Below, piece by piece: positions 61,546-64,000 of a DNA stretch of 64,000 nucleotides (within the stretch, counting starts at the first letter, position 1; each line of letters opens with the position of its first letter). Origin of the DNA: an uncultured Hyphomicrobiales bacterium (GTDB lineage: Bacteria > Pseudomonadota > Alphaproteobacteria > Rhizobiales > Beijerinckiaceae). The stretch spans positions 124,001-188,000 of the forward strand of contig CAINED010000021.1 of assembly GCA_903847605.1 (NCBI GenBank), read 5' to 3'. The notes beneath the pieces were generated by a model. The model did not search any database and had not been told where the DNA came from. It was given only the letters and a program-made list of their open reading frames with translations. Made by a program: the position numbers and the translations under genes.

Positions 61546-62874
61546 ATGTCGCAATCCGTTCTCGCGCCCAACGACCTCGAAGCCTACTGGATGCCCTTCA
61601 CCGCGAACCGGGCGTTCAAACAGGCGCCGCGCATGCTCGGCCGCGCAAAGGACATGCATTATTTCACGCCCGATGGCCGCAAGCTCATCGACGCGGCCGC
61701 GGGGCTCTGGTGCTGCAATGCCGGCCACAGCCGCGATCCCATCGTGAAGGCGATTCAGGATCAGGCCGCCGAACTCGATTTCTCGCCGCCGTTCCAGTTC
61801 GGACATCCCAAGGCCTTCCAGCTTGCCACGCGTCTTGCCGACCTCGCGCCCGGCGATCTCGATCACGTTTTCTTTTCGAATTCGGGTTCGGAAGCGGTCG
61901 ACACTGCGCTGAAGATTGCCATCGCTTTTCACAATGTGAGCGGACAGGGCGCGCGCCAGCGCCTCATCGGGCGCGTGCGCGGTTATCACGGCGTCGGCTT
62001 CGGCGGCATCGCTGTCGGCGGCATGGTCGCAAACCGGAAATTTTTCGGCTCCGCGCTGCCCGCAACCGATCACCTGCCTGCAACCTACAATCGCGCCGAA
62101 CAGGCTTTCACGCGCGGCGAGCCGGAATGGGGCGGCCATCTCGCCGACGAACTCGAAAACATCGTCGCGCTGCATGACGCCTCGACCATCGCGGCTGTCA
62201 TCGTCGAACCGATGGCAGGATCGACAGGCGCATTGCCTGCTCCCAGGGGCTATCTGCAGAAGCTGCGCGCCATCTGCGACAAATATGGAATTCTGCTGAT
62301 TTTCGATGAAGTCATCACCGGCTTTGGCCGGTTGGGCCATGCCTTTGCGGCCGAGCGCTATGGCGTCGTGCCCGATATGATCACCTTCGCCAAAGGCGTC
62401 ACGTCCGGCACGGTGCCGATGGGCGGCGTGATCGTGCGCAAACATGTCTATGACGCGTTCATGAAAGGGCCTGAGCACGCCGTCGAACTTTTCCACGGCT
62501 ATACCTATTCGGCCCATCCGCTGGCCTGCGCCGCCGCGCTGGCGACGCTCGACGTTTATGAGAAAGAGCATCTCTTCGAGAATGCGCGCAAGCTCGAGAG
62601 CAAATGGGCGGACGCCGTGCATTCGCTGCGTGGACTGCCGAATGTCGAGGACATCAGAAGCATCGGCATCGTCGGCGCCATCGATCTCGCCCCGAAAGCG
62701 GATGGCGCGGGCAAGCGCGGTCTCGACGCGATGAACGAGGCCTTTCACCGGCAGGACATGCTGGTCCGCGTCGCCGGCGACACGATCGCGCTATCGCCGC
62801 CGCTGATGCTCAACGAAAATCACATCGCCGAGATCGTCGACAAGGTCGGCAAGACCATTCGCGCGATTGCGTGA
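61546..62874 (+). CDS. Class III omega-aminotransferase (beta-alanine:pyruvate transaminase-like)
   Basis: 442 residues. GLWCCNAGHSRDPIVKAI, SNSGSEAVDTALKIA, RVRGYHGVGFGG, IFDEVITGFGRLG and the PLP Lys in ITFAKGVTSGTVPMGG define class III PLP aminotransferases of the omega-amino-acid:pyruvate type. AGGGGAA precedes ATG 61546. May use beta-alanine or other omega-amines from the cell's N-heterocycle and polyamine catabolism, though no neighbour proves it. Confidence 0.93.
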   Translation: MSQSVLAPNDLEAYWMPFTANRAFKQAPRMLGRAKDMHYFTPDGRKLIDAAAGLWCCNAGHSRDPIVKAIQDQAAELDFSPPFQFGHPKAFQLATRLADLAPGDLDHVFFSNSGSEAVDTALKIAIAFHNVSGQGARQRLIGRVRGYHGVGFGGIAVGGMVANRKFFGSALPATDHLPATYNRAEQAFTRGEPEWGGHLADELENIVALHDASTIAAVIVEPMAGSTGALPAPRGYLQKLRAICDKYGILLIFDEVITGFGRLGHAFAAERYGVVPDMITFAKGVTSGTVPMGGVIVRKHVYDAFMKGPEHAVELFHGYTYSAHPLACAAALATLDVYEKEHLFENARKLESKWADAVHSLRGLPNVEDIRSIGIVGAIDLAPKADGAGKRGLDAMNEAFHRQDMLVRVAGDTIALSPPLMLNENHIAEIVDKVGKTIRAIA

Positions 62875-62887
62875 ATCGCGACCGCTC

Positions 62888-63607
62888 TCAACCCGCCAGT
62901 TCGTCGATAATAGAGGCCAGCTTGTCCGGCGCGTCGAGCATCACATGATGCCCGCAAGGCAGGTCCCATGTGCGCCAGCCCGGGGCCTTCGCATATTTGT
63001 GCAGGAAGGAATCGAAGCCCGGGTTCGCATAGCCGGAGCCGCGGATATAGGCTTTTACAGGCACGCGATCGAGCGCGCCGGTCAGGCGCAGCGTCGAGAA
63101 GGTCACGCCAAGGGGTTGCGGCGTCATTTTCGCATTCACCCAGGCAGCGTGTTGCGGATCGCCGATGACGAAATCTTCCGCTTTCGGCACAGGGCGGGAA
63201 ACCTCGTGCCGCGCCAAAGCGTCATTGATGATCTTCATGCGTTCCGGAGTCTGCATCATCAAATTGCTCTGCCCGTCTTCGGGCACGAAGGCGTCGAGAT
63301 AGACGAGCGCATGCAGCCGGTCGGCGACTTCATCCGCCGCGCCGGTGCCGGGCCATCCCGCATAGGAATGGAGCACGAGAACCGCGTCGTTCAAGTCCTC
63401 CCATTTGAAGACATTGACGATGTCGCGGATATGCGTGTCGAGCGTGATCATCCCGCTCATCAGATGCGAGCGCTCGCCGAGGCCAGTCATCGTCGGCGTA
63501 TAGACGTCATGCCCGCGCGCACGCATGAGCCGCGCAAAATCACGCCAGCACCAGCCGCCATGCCATGCGCCATGCACGAGAACGATGGGGCGTTTGGTTG
63601 TGGTCAT
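62888..63607 (-). CDS. Alpha/beta-fold hydrolase
   Basis: 239 residues. Oxyanion region LVHGAWHGGWCW, nucleophile elbow LHSYAGWPGTG, Asp near LVYLDAFVPEDG, and catalytic His in LPCGHHVMLDAPD. The elbow reads L-H-S-Y-A-G rather than the usual G-x-S-x-G, so the first Gly is replaced, as in hydroxynitrile-lyase/salicylate-esterase-like members. Substrate unknown. Stops 13 bp from the convergent aminotransferase. Confidence 0.85.
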   Translation of the reverse strand: MTTTKRPIVLVHGAWHGGWCWRDFARLMRARGHDVYTPTMTGLGERSHLMSGMITLDTHIRDIVNVFKWEDLNDAVLVLHSYAGWPGTGAADEVADRLHALVYLDAFVPEDGQSNLMMQTPERMKIINDALARHEVSRPVPKAEDFVIGDPQHAAWVNAKMTPQPLGVTFSTLRLTGALDRVPVKAYIRGSGYANPGFDSFLHKYAKAPGWRTWDLPCGHHVMLDAPDKLASIIDELAG

Positions 63608-63620
63608 GATTTTCCTCCCG

Positions 63621-64000
63621 TTACGCGCCGATAGCCAGCCGGATATCTTCGACCCGCGCTAACAAGGTCATATCGTTTGTTGCCGACTGGCGAAATCCGA
63701 ATTTAAGATAAAACTGCTTCGCCTTCTCGTCGATCGCGTGCACCAGAATCACTGCGATGCCATGCTCGTGGCCAGCGCGTTGGGCGCGGAGCATGACGTC
63801 CTTCAAAAGAGCAGCGCCGATACCTTTTTTCTGTTCCCGCAAGTCAATCGCCAACCGTCCCAGCACCATTGCGGGGATTGGATCTGGCATATTGCGGCGG
63901 TAGCGGCTGGGCGCATCGGCAGTGCAGATCGAACCGGCCGCGAGCGCACTGTAGCCGACGACATGTTGGCCGCGGCATACGACAAATGTCCGGGACGCGC
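63621..64000 (-). CDS. GNAT acetyltransferase, TacT-like type II toxin (5' truncated by window)
   Basis: The frame runs beyond base 64000, so the N-terminus is outside. The visible 126 residues show the TacT-type layout: FVVCRGQHVVGYSALAAGSI, RRNMPDPIPAMVLGRLAID (the strand before the pyrophosphate loop), REQKKGIGAALLKDVML as the acetyl-CoA Q/R-x-x-G-x-G/A motif, and the late FYLKFGFRQS. Toxins of this kind acetylate the amino group of charged tRNA and are partnered by a ribbon-helix-helix DUF1778 antitoxin normally encoded just upstream, which would lie just outside the window. Confidence 0.85.
   Translation of the reverse strand, partial: ASRTFVVCRGQHVVGYSALAAGSICTADAPSRYRRNMPDPIPAMVLGRLAIDLREQKKGIGAALLKDVMLRAQRAGHEHGIAVILVHAIDEKAKQFYLKFGFRQSATNDMTLLARVEDIRLAIGA

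Noticed and set aside
1-64000. CRISPR array, prophage or IS element
   Set aside because: I saw no regularly spaced direct repeats, transposase or integrase, or phage structural genes anywhere in the window.

Overview
The window looks like a chromosomal segment of a GC-rich alphaproteobacterium, most likely Hyphomicrobiales (Rhizobiales). Grounds: a C4-type 5-aminolevulinate synthase (hemA), the ribF-ileS-lspA order, ETF:ubiquinone oxidoreductase, paired M16 peptidases, formate-THF ligase, Bug-type solute receptors without their membrane partners, near-matches to CtrA boxes, and palindromic intergenic repeats of the kind common in this order. Nothing indicates a plasmid, phage or IS element; there is no CRISPR array and I found no rRNA or tRNA gene.

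Layout. 1-5016: end of ETF-QO, a 92-bp palindromic repeat, then a divergent aromatic-degradation locus (HpaB-type flavin monooxygenase and LigB-type extradiol dioxygenase on the minus strand; Rieske dioxygenase alpha and beta subunits on the plus strand). 5129-10961: DedA protein, VOC protein, leuS, a two-domain VOC dioxygenase, a hypothetical gene, and a 28-residue membrane microprotein with its own terminator. 11019-20477: the most unusual part. Divergent from an EntS-like MFS exporter runs a plus-strand series: SET/ATP-grasp fusion, a 40-codon small ORF, an ABC exporter, a stand-alone ATP-grasp ligase, an ATP-grasp/SET fusion with the opposite domain order, a tautomerase, and a cyclopropane-fatty-acid synthase. 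This looks like an uncharacterised pathway that ligates amino acids or modifies a peptide, methylates, and exports the product.

20663-34047: mixed genes: a small conserved protein, a RecD-like helicase, DedA/YbaK, a glycosyltransferase-like protein, a haem-motif periplasmic propeller protein, a MetE-like methyltransferase with a GntR regulator and its palindrome, a PemK/Phd-type toxin-antitoxin module with a perfect 26-bp palindrome, fhs, a second cyclopropane synthase and hemA. 34049-37225: a 1058-residue RTX protein with an internal duplication. 37322-45368: a catabolic locus consistent with imide or N-heterocycle breakdown through maleamate and maleate (Asp/Glu-racemase-type maleate isomerase, Bug receptor, FAD monooxygenase, PEP-mutase-family lyase, LeuC/LeuD-type hydratase, isochorismatase-family amidase, PuuE-type cyclic amidase).

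45453-64000: M16 peptidase pair, an exported hypothetical protein, lspA-ileS-ribF (ileS carries an in-frame palindromic repeat), a CheY-like receiver, a HAD phosphatase, a matrixin-type protease, a Bug receptor, RidA, an HMA protein, a MacB-type ABC/HlyD efflux operon, an omega-aminotransferase, an alpha/beta hydrolase and, at the edge, a truncated TacT-like GNAT toxin.

Gene calls rest on translated motifs, start contexts and neighbourhood read by eye; no database search was possible. Long open frames antisense to leuS, the ABC exporter and the RTX gene are treated as GC-rich artefacts.
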